Shown here: in pieces, positions 1 through 8,422 of the stretch
Layout: each line of letters begins with the position of its first letter
Numbering within the stretch: position 1 is the first letter of the stretch
Assembly (NCBI GenBank): GCA_017634275.1
Contig: JAGBNQ010000033.1
Coordinates: 1-34,626, forward strand
Length of the DNA: 34,626 nt
Direction: 5' to 3'
Origin: Ruminococcus sp.
GTDB lineage: Bacteria; Bacillota; Clostridia; Oscillospirales; Ruminococcaceae
The notes under the pieces: generated by a model
Databases searched by the model: none
The model's input: the letters and a program-made list of their open reading frames with translations, nothing else
Told to the model about the DNA's origin: nothing
Translations under genes and position numbers: made by a program

Positions 1-53
1 CGGGGGGCTTTCCGGTCGCCCCCCGTACCCCCTTCGGTACGCCCCCCTTCGCC
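1..53. repeat. GC-rich dispersed repeat, copy 1
   Basis: A G/C-homopolymer-rich stretch with the core GGGGGCTTTCCGGTCGC, followed by CCCCCCGTACCCCCTTCG. A nearly identical sequence lies on the opposite strand at 25633-25678, and a shorter diverged copy lies at 25781-25817. It is cut by the window start, so its true left end is unknown. It sits just upstream of tldD. I see no protein coding in it. Function is unknown; a dispersed intergenic repeat is the safest description. Confidence 0.7.
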
Positions 54-116
54 CTCACAAATTCCGTTTTCCGGCAAGAAATCATTTTTATAAACTACAG
101 AAAGGGGTTTTAGCAA

Positions 117-1454
117 ATGTATAAGTTTCCAAAGGGAGTATACGCGGATATAAGGATAGAGAATATCTTCAACGGCTCATACAATGTGCAAAACGGTGAG
201 GTAAGGCAAAACAGCGAGCTGACCGTTTCGGGGGCTATGATAAGGGTGTTTGACGGGAATATGTGGTATACAAGCTCTACCAATGACCTTTCAAGCATTC
301 AGTCAGAGCTTGATTCGCTCTGCGGCATAGCCGAGAAAAATGACGATATTGATGACCACCCTACAGTTAAGATGTTTGAGGTCAATAAGGACACCGTGCT
401 TAGGTTTGAGGGGGAAAAGGACTTAAGAAAGATCACAAGAGCTGAGCGTGAGGAGCTTGTGCAGGGGTATATAAACGAATGCCTTGATGAGAGCTGCCCT
501 GAGCTTAAGCAGTGGAACGCAGGCTGCTTTACCTCCTACTGCAAAAAGGAATTCTATTCAAGCAAGGGCGCTGAGATAGTGCAGGATTTTCAGCAGTGCG
601 GTGTTTTCCTTTTCTTTGATTTTGTGGTAGACGGGATAACAACAACCGGCGGCAAGGCCTTTATGGGAATGGACTTTGATATGCTAAAAGGGCATAGCAA
701 GGAGATCATCGAGCGGCGCGACAGATACCTTGACTATGCAAAGAATGCCGTAGATGTTACCCCCGGGGAATATGTCTGCGTGCTTTCGCCTGCCGTTACA
801 GGAATGTTTACCCACGAGAGCTTTGGCCACAAGAGCGAGGCCGATTTTATGCTTAACGACAAGACCTTGCAGGACGAGTGGGTAATGGGCAAAAAGGTTG
901 GCAGCGAGCTTGTTTCTATCTGCGATGACGGAAGATTATCACACCGCGGCTACATAGCCTATGACGACGAGGGAACTGCGCCAAAGGAAACGTGGCTGAT
1001 AAAAAACGGTGTGCTGACGGGCAGGCTGCACGATGCTAACAGCGCGGCAACGCTTAACGAGGAGCTTACGGGCAACGCAAGGGCGCAGGACTACGGCTTT
1101 ACGCCTATGGTGAGAATGACAAACACATATATGCAGCCGGGTGACACCTCCCCCGAGGAGATCATCGCAGGGGTAGAGGACGGGATATATGTTTACAACG
1201 TAAACTACGGCACGGGGCAGGGTACATTTACCATGCAGCCAAACTGCTGCTACCGCATAAGAAACGGCAAGCTTGCCGAGCCGCTAAGAGTAAACGTAGT
1301 ATCGGGCAGCGTTTTCCAGACGCTTTTTGATATTGACGCGGTAGGAAATGACCTTGAATTCTGCGATACGTCCACCTGCGGAAAGAACGGGCAGTCTATG
1401 CCCGTATCAGATGCGGGGCCGACTATAAGAGTTAAAAAGCTAAGCATCAATTAA
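117..1454 (+). CDS. tldD: TldD family zinc metalloprotease
   Basis: This is the catalytic subunit of the TldD/TldE (PmbA) protease pair, known elsewhere for trimming unfolded peptides, such as microcin B17 leader removal and CcdA degradation. The protein is 445 residues. The zinc-binding HExxxH motif is intact as HESFGH at residues 233-238. A C-terminal Cys in the CGKNGQ stretch (about residue 425) matches the family's third metal ligand. The ATG at 117 follows an AAAGGGG ribosome site. The partner gene starts 12 bases after the stop, so the two are very probably co-transcribed. In the family, TldD and TldE form a heterodimer whose active site is in TldD. The peptide substrate here is unknown, and no bacteriocin or modified-peptide gene is seen beside it. 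Confidence 0.93.
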   Translation: MYKFPKGVYADIRIENIFNGSYNVQNGEVRQNSELTVSGAMIRVFDGNMWYTSSTNDLSSIQSELDSLCGIAEKNDDIDDHPTVKMFEVNKDTVLRFEGEKDLRKITRAEREELVQGYINECLDESCPELKQWNAGCFTSYCKKEFYSSKGAEIVQDFQQCGVFLFFDFVVDGITTTGGKAFMGMDFDMLKGHSKEIIERRDRYLDYAKNAVDVTPGEYVCVLSPAVTGMFTHESFGHKSEADFMLNDKTLQDEWVMGKKVGSELVSICDDGRLSHRGYIAYDDEGTAPKETWLIKNGVLTGRLHDANSAATLNEELTGNARAQDYGFTPMVRMTNTYMQPGDTSPEEIIAGVEDGIYVYNVNYGTGQGTFTMQPNCCYRIRNGKLAEPLRVNVVSGSVFQTLFDIDAVGNDLEFCDTSTCGKNGQSMPVSDAGPTIRVKKLSIN

Positions 1455-1466
1455 GGGGGCGATATT

Positions 1467-2678
1467 ATGGAAAGAGAGCTTATAACGATATCGAGAGATC
1501 GGCGCAGCGTTGAGATAGAGGAAAGCAAAATAAAATCCTACAACAAGGAAAACAGAACAAACCGCTCATTCCGCGTCTATGACGGGGAGTATGCAGGCAT
1601 TCAGTTTTATCAGGGCGAGATAGATGAGGATAAGGGCTATAAGCAGGCGCAGGATAACCTTATCCTTAAAAGAGATTACAAATTCACGCTTGAAACGGGT
1701 TCAAGGCACCGCGACAAAACAGAGCGCGAGTATTCCGACAAGGAATTTATGGAGATAGCGCGCGAGGCTGTTTCGTATTTAAAAACAAACTACCCGGATT
1801 TTATTTTCAGCGGAAATATAAAGGCAGCAAAGACAACGACCGCTATGCAAAACACCCTGGGGCTTGACCTTTCAAATACCGATAATATCCTTGACATAGA
1901 CATAGCCTATAAGCACAAGGATTCAAAGGATATAACCGACGGCTGGTTTTCAATTGGGCAGAGGGATTTTGATCTTAAGAAATTTACCGATATGGCGGAT
2001 AATTACCTCAAAGGCTACAGAGAAAAGGCCGAGCTGCCCGAGGAGCTTATCATTCAGGAGCAGTATTACGGCTATCTTAGCAAGCTGACAGAGAGCCTGG
2101 AGGCGGAAAATCTATCGCTCGGCACTTCGCTGCTGTCAAACAAGGTTGGTCAAAAGGTATTTGACTCGCGCTTTACCCTGACCCATGATGTTTCCGACAA
2201 GGAAACGTGGAACACCCCGTTTTTTGACGGCGAGGGGGTAACTCAGGAGAGCGACAGGCGCGAATACATAAAAAACGGTGTTATCATCTCAGGCTATGCC
2301 GACAAGCGCACGGCGCAAAAATACAGCGTTCCCCACACGGGGAGCGCAGGGATAAACATGACCGACACCCCCTATAACGGCTACGTCAATTTCAGGATAG
2401 AGCGCAGCGACAAGACCGTTAAGGAGCTTTTGGGCGGCAGACTCACGGTAGTTCCGATACTTGCGGCAGGCGGCGGCTTTAACGAAAAGGGCGAATTCGT
2501 CACCCCCGTGCAGAAAGCCATGCTCTGCGACGGCGAGCGCTTTTTGGGCAGGCTGCCCGAGTTTGCGATAAAGGGTAATATGCTTGACATCTTCGGCAAA
2601 AACTTTATCGGCGTAGGCTCCGACGACCCCGTTTTCAATGACAAGCAGATTTTGATGAGAATGGAGTACAGCAGATAG
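1467..2678 (+). CDS. TldE/PmbA family partner subunit
   Basis: This is the second member of the PmbA/TldD superfamily, 403 residues, directly downstream of tldD. It has the family's C-terminal glycine-rich region (GINMTDTPYNGYV, then ILAAGGGFNEKGEFVTPVQ) but no HExxxH motif. That is the normal pattern for the non-catalytic TldE (PmbA) half, which shapes the peptide-entry chamber. The ATG at 1467 follows AAGGGGGCGAT. A hairpin terminator after the stop (2691-2719) closes this two-gene operon. By family knowledge it is active only as a complex with TldD. The substrate cannot be read from the sequence. Confidence 0.9.
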   Translation: MERELITISRDRRSVEIEESKIKSYNKENRTNRSFRVYDGEYAGIQFYQGEIDEDKGYKQAQDNLILKRDYKFTLETGSRHRDKTEREYSDKEFMEIAREAVSYLKTNYPDFIFSGNIKAAKTTTAMQNTLGLDLSNTDNILDIDIAYKHKDSKDITDGWFSIGQRDFDLKKFTDMADNYLKGYREKAELPEELIIQEQYYGYLSKLTESLEAENLSLGTSLLSNKVGQKVFDSRFTLTHDVSDKETWNTPFFDGEGVTQESDRREYIKNGVIISGYADKRTAQKYSVPHTGSAGINMTDTPYNGYVNFRIERSDKTVKELLGGRLTVVPILAAGGGFNEKGEFVTPVQKAMLCDGERFLGRLPEFAIKGNMLDIFGKNFIGVGSDDPVFNDKQILMRMEYSR

Positions 2679-2690
2679 CAATTAACAATT

Positions 2691-2724
2691 TGACCCCGAA
2701 GGAAATTCCCTCGGGGTCAGTTCT
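2691..2724 (+). terminator. Rho-independent terminator after tldE
   Basis: A perfect 9-bp stem (TGACCCCGA / TCGGGGTCA, 2691-2699 with 2711-2719) with a short loop that can pair further. It is followed by a T-rich run (TTCTTTT). It lies 13 bases after the tldE stop. Confidence 0.8.
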
Positions 2725-2731
2725 TTTAAAT

Positions 2732-2842
2732 ATTGATAATTGATAATTTCCGCCGCAGTCGGCTGCCCGAATGGGCATATCGCGCGCAGCGCGCTCCTTA
2801 ATTGTACATTGTGCATTGTGCATTATGCATTGTGCATTGTAC
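2732..2842. repeat. Composite intergenic element with heptad arrays
   Basis: A left arm of 7-bp units (ATTGATA, 2732-2748) is followed by GC-rich palindromes (GCCCGAATGGGC at 2765-2776, then CGCGCGC/GCGCGC at about 2781-2794). A right arm follows with six tandem 7-bp units of the form ATTGTRC (2801-2842). The same modules recur at 7636-7799, 19478-19683 and elsewhere in the window. It fills the gap between two convergent genes and has no coding potential I can support. It may also pair into hairpins in RNA. Confidence 0.75.
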
Positions 2843-2854
2843 AGCTTGCATTGC

Positions 2855-5140
2855 CTAAAACGCAAATTTCTCAAATTCCTCCCTCGGCATGGGCTTTGCA
2901 AAGTAGTAGCCTTGGAAAAGCCTGCATCCCATTTCCGAAAGGGCGCTGTATTGCTTTTGTGTTTCAACGCCCTCTGTGAGCGATTCGATGTTAAGCTCTT
3001 CGGAAAGCCTTATTATGTTTTTGACTATCGTCTTTGCCCTTTCCATATCGCCCGATGAGGAGAGAAAACGCATATCTATCTTAAGCACATCAACGGGCAT
3101 TTCCTTTAAGAGATTGAGCGATGAATAGCCGCTGCCGAAATCGTCCATTTCAACGATAAAGCCGTGAGCCTTGAACCTTTCGAGTATCTTCATTCTCTCG
3201 TCCTGATCGTTCATCATCACCGTTTCGGTAATCTCTATCCTGAGCTTTACGGGGTCAATGCCGTATTCCTCCACAAGCCCCTTTATCTCGCTGAAAACGT
3301 CGATAAAGTAGAAATCCTTAGGGGAAATGTTTACCGATATAAAGCCTTCCTTGCCCTTGTCCGCCCAGTCCTTAAGTATCTTGCACGCACAGCGCCACAT
3401 ATGCTTGTCAACCTCGGTTATCATTCCGTTTTTCTCAAATACCGGAATGAACATCGCAGGCGGCATGAACCCATGCTCGGGGTGTATCCACCTTGCAAGT
3501 GCCTCCGCACCTGCCACCTTGCCCTCTCTGTCAGCGATCGGCTGTAGGTATGGGCGTATCTGCATAGTGTCGATAGCCTCTCTTAAGTCTGCGGTTATCC
3601 TCTGCTCCCACAGCACCTTGTCGCGCAGCTTTTTGTCATAGTAGGCTATGTAGTTGCTGTAATCATCGCTTATCGTTCTGAGGGCAAGGTGCGCTCTGTC
3701 AAACATAACGGAAACGTCGATATCCCTCTCATCTACCTCGTAAACGCCTAAGTGTATAACAAGGTGGTGCTGCGCGCCGCCGTAGTTAACGGCAAAGCCT
3801 GAAAGCTCGCGCTCTATCCTTGCCTTGTCGGCGTTAAACTGCTCGCTCGGCATAAACACCCCGAAGGTGTCGCCTGCAAGCCGCCCGTAAACGCATTTTT
3901 CGTTCATATCCTCTGCTATCCAGCCGGCAATGGCTTTAAGCGCCGCGTCACCGAAATCGGTGCTGAAAATGTCGTTTACTATCTTGAAATCCTTAACATC
4001 TATAAATATCGCAGAATACTCGGTGTCGGGGTCAAGCTTTAGCCTATTGTCTATGCATTTGTAGAGGTACTGCCTTGTGTAAAGCCCCGTCAGGCTGTCA
4101 TGCGTGGAATTATATATCTCGCGCTTTATTTCAAGCCTTTCCTCGGTAGTATCTCTTATTATGAGCAGCGAGCCTGCTATGTTTTTCCTGTCATCATTTA
4201 TCGGCCTATGCTCTATCGTGTAGTATTTCTCGTTCTCGCCCCTGCCTAAAACGCGTTCCTCGCTCCAGCCTTCCTTTATGTATTCCTTCTGCCCGAATAT
4301 CTCGGTAAGCCTTTCGTTTGCTTTTTCTATGTTTTTAAGGTCGGTCCCCGTAAGCTTAAGCCCCTGCTCGTTTGCCCAGATGCACCTGCCCGTAGTTTCG
4401 TGAACGAACATAGCCTCCTTCATATTTGAAACTATGCCCGAGAGGATTCTGTCAAGCAGCCGCATGGGTCTGTGGAAAAGCGAGAAATAGAACACCAGCA
4501 GCCCAAAAACGCCGTAGCCTATCATCGAGCGGTCAACGGGCGTGCGCGAGAATACATAAAAGGTCTGCCATACCCCGACAAAGAGCATAACGCCCAGCAG
4601 CACAGTGTATTTCTCCCTGAAAAGCTTTGATGTTCTTGCCGATGCGATAATAAACATTATTATAACGCAGAAGAAAACAAAGTAATCAACTATTCGGTGC
4701 AGCTGCTGCCAGAAGTGGGGGATAAGCCTGAAATAATCCCTTCCCTGAACAGCAACGGCCTCTAAGTCAAATGCACGGCCTGAGAGCGAATTTATAAGCT
4801 CCTGCAAAAGGTTTGCGCCGAGCAGGATATACATAACTGTCGGCTGCCTGCTGCCGTCACCTATGCCGCGGCAATAGACATTTGTAAAGTTTATAAGCGA
4901 CATCAGCGCTATATCCATGCCGATGTTAAATATATAGTACCCTATAAGCGCGCGCACCTCGATGCTTGCGCCGATTATCATAAGGTTGCCTATAAGTGGT
5001 GGCAGAATGGCAAGGTCAAGCAGAGCTACCGCCGTTCCTATCTTCTTGTGCGTCTTAAAGCTTTTGACCGCACATATTATAAGCGCTATGGCAAGCAGGG
5101 TGAGTATAACCGAAAATGATATTCTTATATCAAGATCCAT
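2855..5140 (-). CDS. Membrane PAS-GGDEF-EAL protein, predicted cyclic-di-GMP phosphodiesterase
   Basis: About 761 residues. The N-terminal ~220 residues hold roughly seven hydrophobic helices resembling the 7TM sensor module of histidine kinases. A PAS-like domain follows (about 230-335), then a GGDEF domain (about 345-500) and an EAL domain (about 515-755). The GGDEF signature is replaced by AGDTF (about residues 422-426), so cyclase activity is unlikely. The EAL domain keeps EAL (about 546-548), DDFGSGYSS, EGVE and the QGYYF segment, so it is probably an active c-di-GMP phosphodiesterase. The start was moved to the ATG at 5140, because AGGTGA lies five bases upstream (5146-5151) and an upstream ATG in the same frame (5158) lacks a ribosome site. 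It is monocistronic, with its own promoter. Confidence 0.9.
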   Translation of the reverse strand: MDLDIRISFSVILTLLAIALIICAVKSFKTHKKIGTAVALLDLAILPPLIGNLMIIGASIEVRALIGYYIFNIGMDIALMSLINFTNVYCRGIGDGSRQPTVMYILLGANLLQELINSLSGRAFDLEAVAVQGRDYFRLIPHFWQQLHRIVDYFVFFCVIIMFIIASARTSKLFREKYTVLLGVMLFVGVWQTFYVFSRTPVDRSMIGYGVFGLLVFYFSLFHRPMRLLDRILSGIVSNMKEAMFVHETTGRCIWANEQGLKLTGTDLKNIEKANERLTEIFGQKEYIKEGWSEERVLGRGENEKYYTIEHRPINDDRKNIAGSLLIIRDTTEERLEIKREIYNSTHDSLTGLYTRQYLYKCIDNRLKLDPDTEYSAIFIDVKDFKIVNDIFSTDFGDAALKAIAGWIAEDMNEKCVYGRLAGDTFGVFMPSEQFNADKARIERELSGFAVNYGGAQHHLVIHLGVYEVDERDIDVSVMFDRAHLALRTISDDYSNYIAYYDKKLRDKVLWEQRITADLREAIDTMQIRPYLQPIADREGKVAGAEALARWIHPEHGFMPPAMFIPVFEKNGMITEVDKHMWRCACKILKDWADKGKEGFISVNISPKDFYFIDVFSEIKGLVEEYGIDPVKLRIEITETVMMNDQDERMKILERFKAHGFIVEMDDFGSGYSSLNLLKEMPVDVLKIDMRFLSSSGDMERAKTIVKNIIRLSEELNIESLTEGVETQKQYSALSEMGCRLFQGYYFAKPMPREEFEKFAF

Positions 5141-5204
5141 TTCTATCACCTCACTCATAAAATCTTACCAAAACGGCAGCGTTAAAATCATCATACTTTA
5201 TATA

Positions 5205-5233
5205 ATTTTACCATATATTTTTATTTTTGTCAA
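5205..5233 (-). promoter_or_regulatory. Sigma-A promoter of the EAL gene
   Basis: On the minus strand, TTGACA (5233-5228) and TAAAAT (5210-5205) are separated by exactly 17 bases in an A/T-rich setting. The start codon lies about 65 bases downstream. Confidence 0.85.
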
Positions 5234-5307
5234 CACATTTTCGTTAATTAATCGTTTGATAAATTGTTATTTTTAACCGTAAACGTTTTCAGCTTTGTGG
5301 GGTAAGG

Positions 5308-5336
5308 TTGACGGGGAGTTAATAATATGCTATAAT
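5308..5336 (+). promoter_or_regulatory. Sigma-A promoter of the GNAT-phosphatase operon
   Basis: TTGACG (5308-5313), a 17-base spacer and TATAAT (5331-5336), 32 bases before the ATG at 5369. It is divergent from the EAL-gene promoter about 75 bases away. Confidence 0.85.
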
Positions 5337-5368
5337 CTTAAAAAAGTGATATTTCGGGAGGAGAGAAA

Positions 5369-6124
5369 ATGTATAGGGAGTACCTGAGCAGGCTTTATGA
5401 GCTGCTTGCAAAAGACTATAACTGCACGCCGCAGGATTTTCTGAGGGAAGAAAATGTGCTTACGGAGTCTGCGGTCATCAAGGGCGGACGTATCTATTCG
5501 GGCGAGAAAAAGTTCTTTTCTATGGTAACGCTCGGCGGAAATGCCGTTGTTACGGCAGATAAAGCGCTCCACCCATTTTTATCCGAGTTTATAAAGGGAA
5601 ATAAAGGGCATTGGCTCTTTGAGCTGCCAAAGCTGTTTGAAATCAACCGTGAGCTTGATAAGCATGGGTTTACCCTAAAGCCGAGTTTTCATATGCAGCT
5701 GCCGTACAAAGATGTCATGCCAAAAAATGATTACCCCGTTAAATGGTACTTTGAGCGCGAGATCGACAGGTTTTACGGCGACAAGCGCTTTACCCACGCT
5801 ATCTGCGACAGGTACCTTGAAAACTGCCCCGACAGGATAGTCGTGGTTGCTCTTGACGGCGATGAGATAATGGGAATGGCAGGCTGCTCGGAGGATGCGC
5901 CCGGCTGGTTCCAGATAGGCATCGACGTATGCCCTCAGTACCGCGGAAAAGGGGTGGCCACATATCTTGTAACGCTTATCAAAAACGAGATAATCAGGCG
6001 CGGCGGCAACCCGTTTTATAACTCGGCGGTGGGCAATTACCACTCGATGCAGACAGCAATTAGCTGCGGCTTTAAGCCGACATGGATGGAGGTCGCCGCC
6101 AAAAGAAAGGACGAGAAAGAATGA
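5369..6124 (+). CDS. GNAT family N-acetyltransferase
   Basis: 251 residues, larger than a minimal GNAT domain. The C-terminal half carries the acetyl-CoA-binding motif A as QYRGKGVATYL (about residues 191-201), preceded by the beta strand FQIGIDVCP. The N-terminal ~100 residues do not match a fold I recognise and may form a second GNAT-like lobe. The start is supported by a strong GGGAGGAGAG ribosome site at 5356-5365. The stop overlaps the next gene's start (ATGA at 6121-6124), so the two are translationally coupled. The acceptor substrate cannot be told from the sequence. Confidence 0.85.
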   Translation: MYREYLSRLYELLAKDYNCTPQDFLREENVLTESAVIKGGRIYSGEKKFFSMVTLGGNAVVTADKALHPFLSEFIKGNKGHWLFELPKLFEINRELDKHGFTLKPSFHMQLPYKDVMPKNDYPVKWYFEREIDRFYGDKRFTHAICDRYLENCPDRIVVVALDGDEIMGMAGCSEDAPGWFQIGIDVCPQYRGKGVATYLVTLIKNEIIRRGGNPFYNSAVGNYHSMQTAISCGFKPTWMEVAAKRKDEKE

Positions 6125-6810
6125 AACTGTTATTAATCCGCCACGGCGAGCCGAATTATCAGCTTGACTGCCTGACCGAAAACGGCATTTTGCAGGCGCA
6201 GAAATTAGCCGCGCGCCTTGAAAGGGAAGAAAAAATCGACAAAGCCTACCTTTCACCTATGGGCAGGGCGAAGCAGACGGGGGAAATATACTTAAAGGGT
6301 AAAAATATTCCCACAAAGACCTGTAATTGGCTGCACGAATTTGATGTGAAGATAACCGACCCCGATCATGACCACCCGGTAGAGGTGTGGGATATCTATC
6401 CTAAAAGCTGGACACAAATTCCACAGTATTTTGACAGAAAAGCCTTTGCCGACGTGCCTGCGGTAAGTCAGAGCGATTTTTACTCACGCTATCTTGCGAT
6501 GTGTGAGGGGCTTGATGAGGTGCTTTTGGAAAACGGCTTAAGGCGTGAAAATGGTGTGTACGTTAAAACGGACAGCACCGACAAAACGCTCGCGTTTTTC
6601 TGCCACTTCGGCATAAGCTGCGTGATGATAGCCTATCTGCTCGGCATTTCCCCGATACTTACCCTCAACGGCCTTTCTGCCGAGCCTACCGCGATAGCCA
6701 CACTCTGCACCGATGACCGCTTTGGCGATAAGGTGAATTTCCGCCTGCACGGCTTTGGCGATATCGCCCATTTAGGCGCCGCGCAAAACAGCGGAATAAA
6801 CTATAAATAG
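6121..6810 (+). CDS. Histidine phosphatase (phosphoglycerate mutase-like) family protein
   Basis: About 229 residues. The N-terminus carries the RHG signature (MKLLLIRHGEPNY) with the His that is phosphorylated during catalysis. A second conserved His appears in FFCHFG (about residue 160). I chose the ATG at 6121 over an in-frame ATG at 6082, because the family begins directly with the strand before RHG and because this gives the usual ATGA coupling with the upstream acetyltransferase. The family includes mutases and many phosphatases with small-molecule or phosphoprotein substrates. The substrate here is undetermined. Confidence 0.88.
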   Translation: MKLLLIRHGEPNYQLDCLTENGILQAQKLAARLEREEKIDKAYLSPMGRAKQTGEIYLKGKNIPTKTCNWLHEFDVKITDPDHDHPVEVWDIYPKSWTQIPQYFDRKAFADVPAVSQSDFYSRYLAMCEGLDEVLLENGLRRENGVYVKTDSTDKTLAFFCHFGISCVMIAYLLGISPILTLNGLSAEPTAIATLCTDDRFGDKVNFRLHGFGDIAHLGAAQNSGINYK

Positions 6811-6844
6811 TACAAAAAATTTCCCACTTTGGGAGGTTTTTCTT

Positions 6845-7023
6845 TTAAGGCAATAACGCACAACCATTGTACGTCAGATACGCAGTCAAATTTTTCGTCA
6901 GATTGCCTAAATTTTCCGCAGGCTTGCTGGCGCAAGTCAAGGGAAATTTGGCAATATGGCGGAAAATTTGCAAGTAGATGGCGTGCAAAGGCTGAGGCCG
7001 GTGGTTGTGCGGTATTGCCTTAA
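6845..7023. mobile_element. MITE-like long imperfect palindrome
   Basis: A 179-bp element with terminal inverted repeats of about 22 bp. TTAAGGCAATAACGCACAAC at the left is matched at the right with a single mismatch. The whole interior is also an imperfect palindrome centred on CTTGCTGGCGCAAG (about 6932-6945). It lies between the phosphatase stop and the ruvC promoter. It has no transposase gene and only a spurious open frame crosses it. Either a miniature inverted-repeat transposable element or a long structured RNA would fit. The flanks do not show a clear target duplication. Confidence 0.75.
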
Positions 7024-7048
7024 TAATGTATAAAATGTTCTTGGGGGC

Positions 7049-7077
7049 TTGAAATTTTCCAAAAAATATGATATAAT
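7049..7077 (+). promoter_or_regulatory. Sigma-A promoter of ruvC
   Basis: TTGAAA (7049-7054), a 17-base spacer and TATAAT (7072-7077), just outside the right end of the palindromic element and 53 bases before the ruvC start. Confidence 0.8.
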
Positions 7078-7130
7078 TAATTGTTAATATTGATAATGGT
7101 AAATTGTGCCTTATCGGCGGAGGTGTTTTT

Positions 7131-7637
7131 GTGAGGATTCTCGGTATCGACCCGGGGTACGCTATCGTGGGCTTTGCGGTGCTTGATTACAGCTCGGGGG
7201 TATTTACGCCCGTAAATATCGGGGCTATCACCACAAAGGCAGGCGTTCCCTTCACGGCGCGCTTAAACGACATCTACGAGGATATGGTCGAGCTTATCGA
7301 CACCTACCGCCCCGAGCAAATGGCGATAGAGGAGCTTTTTTCAAATACCAACGTCAAGACGGTAATAAAAGTCGGGCAGGCAAGGGGAGTTATCTTGCTT
7401 GCGGCAAAGCGCGCAGGCATACCGATATACGAATACACCCCCCTTCAGGTGAAAAGCTCGCTGACAAGCTACGGGCGTGCCGAAAAAAAGCAGGTGCAGG
7501 AGATGACGAAAAACATTTTGCACCTATCAAAGATAATAAAGCCCGATGACGCGGCAGACGCGGCGGCACTTGCCATAACCCACGGCTACACCGTAACGGC
7601 ACGCGGCCTCGGTGTCAGCACGGACGGCAGCATTTAA
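7131..7637 (+). CDS. ruvC: Holliday junction resolvase RuvC
   Basis: 168 residues. RuvC cuts four-way DNA junctions during recombinational repair, acting with RuvAB. The acidic active site can be followed: D7 in GIDPG, E67 or E68 in AIEELF, and D139/D140 plus D143 in KPDDAADA. The start is the GTG at 7131, preceded by CGGAGGTG (7117-7124); an earlier TTG in frame would add nine residues before the RILGIDPG strand and lacks support. The stop codon (7635-7637) overlaps the first unit of a heptad array. ruvC is separated from ruvA by a composite repeat element rather than being contiguous. Confidence 0.95.
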   Translation: MRILGIDPGYAIVGFAVLDYSSGVFTPVNIGAITTKAGVPFTARLNDIYEDMVELIDTYRPEQMAIEELFSNTNVKTVIKVGQARGVILLAAKRAGIPIYEYTPLQVKSSLTSYGRAEKKQVQEMTKNILHLSKIIKPDDAADAAALAITHGYTVTARGLGVSTDGSI

Positions 7638-7799
7638 CAATTAATAGTTAATAATTAATAATTAATAATTGAGGAGCGCCTTAGGCGCATTATGTCCATT
7701 TTGACGTGTGAGCCTAAGCTCCGTTCAAAAGCCCGAATGGGCATACCGCGCACTGTGCGCGCACAATAATTATTCATTATTAATTATTAATTATTAATT
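7636..7799. repeat. Composite element with inverted heptad arms, between ruvC and ruvA
   Basis: The left arm is five 7-bp units ending in AATAATT repeats (7636-7670). The right arm is five units ending in ATTAATT repeats (7765-7799), the reverse complement, so the element has terminal inverted repeats. Between them are a GAGG-led hairpin (GCGCC-TTA-GGCGC, 7676-7688), about 40 bases of unique sequence, and two palindromes (GCCCGAATGGGC at 7731-7742, then CGCGCACTGTGCGCG). The left arm overlaps the ruvC stop codon. There is no coding sequence. It could be a non-autonomous mobile element or a structured RNA linking ruvC to ruvAB. Confidence 0.8.
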
Positions 7800-7818
7800 G
7801 ACAAAAAGGTGTGGTTTG

Positions 7819-8418
7819 ATGATATATTCCGTAAGGGGAAGGGTTATACATACTGACAGCTTTACGGCTGTTGTTGAGTGCGGCGGTGTCGGGTATGCTT
7901 GCAGGACAACGCTTAATACCTTGCAGGCTATTGCAGGCAAAGAGGAGGTAACGCTGCTTACTCACCTAAGTGTCCGTGAGGACGCAGTCGAGCTTTTCGG
8001 CTTTGCGACATCGGAGGAGCTTGAGGCATTTAAAATGCTCATTTCCGTATCGGGCGTGGGGCCAAAGGCGGCTATATCCATTCTCTCGTCAATGACACCG
8101 AGCGCATTTGCGCTTGCTGTTGCGACTTCCGACACAAAGGCTTTCACTAACGTCAAGGGCATAGGCGCTAAGACTGCGCAGCGAATCTCCTTAGAGCTTA
8201 AGGACAAGATAGCTAAGGACACCGTTTCCGTCCGCGGCGGCGGTGCGGCACTCAATATCGCGCCTATTGCAGGCAACAATGTATCTGAGGCTATCTGTGC
8301 GCTTGAAGTTTTAGGCTACTCGCAGGGCGAGGCGGCTGCCGCTGTCGGCAAGCTTGACCCGTCGCTTTCAGTCGAGGAAATGATAAAGCATTCACTTAAA
8401 TATTTATCGGGAATGTGA
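7819..8418 (+). CDS. ruvA: Holliday junction branch migration protein RuvA
   Basis: 199 residues, the usual RuvA length. The N-terminal OB fold begins MIYSVRGRV. Two helix-hairpin-helix segments follow (SVSGVGPKAAISIL and VKGIGAKTAQRI), which bind the four-way junction. The C-terminal ~50 residues match the RuvB-contacting domain in position. The start at 7819 is preferred over an in-frame upstream ATG (7798), because an AAAGGTGTGG ribosome site sits between them. The upstream ATG lies at the end of the heptad array. The next gene starts four bases after the stop. Confidence 0.95.
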   Translation: MIYSVRGRVIHTDSFTAVVECGGVGYACRTTLNTLQAIAGKEEVTLLTHLSVREDAVELFGFATSEELEAFKMLISVSGVGPKAAISILSSMTPSAFALAVATSDTKAFTNVKGIGAKTAQRISLELKDKIAKDTVSVRGGGAALNIAPIAGNNVSEAICALEVLGYSQGEAAAAVGKLDPSLSVEEMIKHSLKYLSGM

Positions 8419-8422
8419 TAAA

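Noticed and set aside
2732..2842. Possible CRISPR array
   Set aside because: The repeats are 7 bp, directly tandem and without spacers, and no cas gene is present.
6829..7023. A 64-residue open frame across the palindromic element
   Set aside because: It has no ribosome site, follows the palindrome exactly and shows no protein-like composition. It is explained by the repeat.
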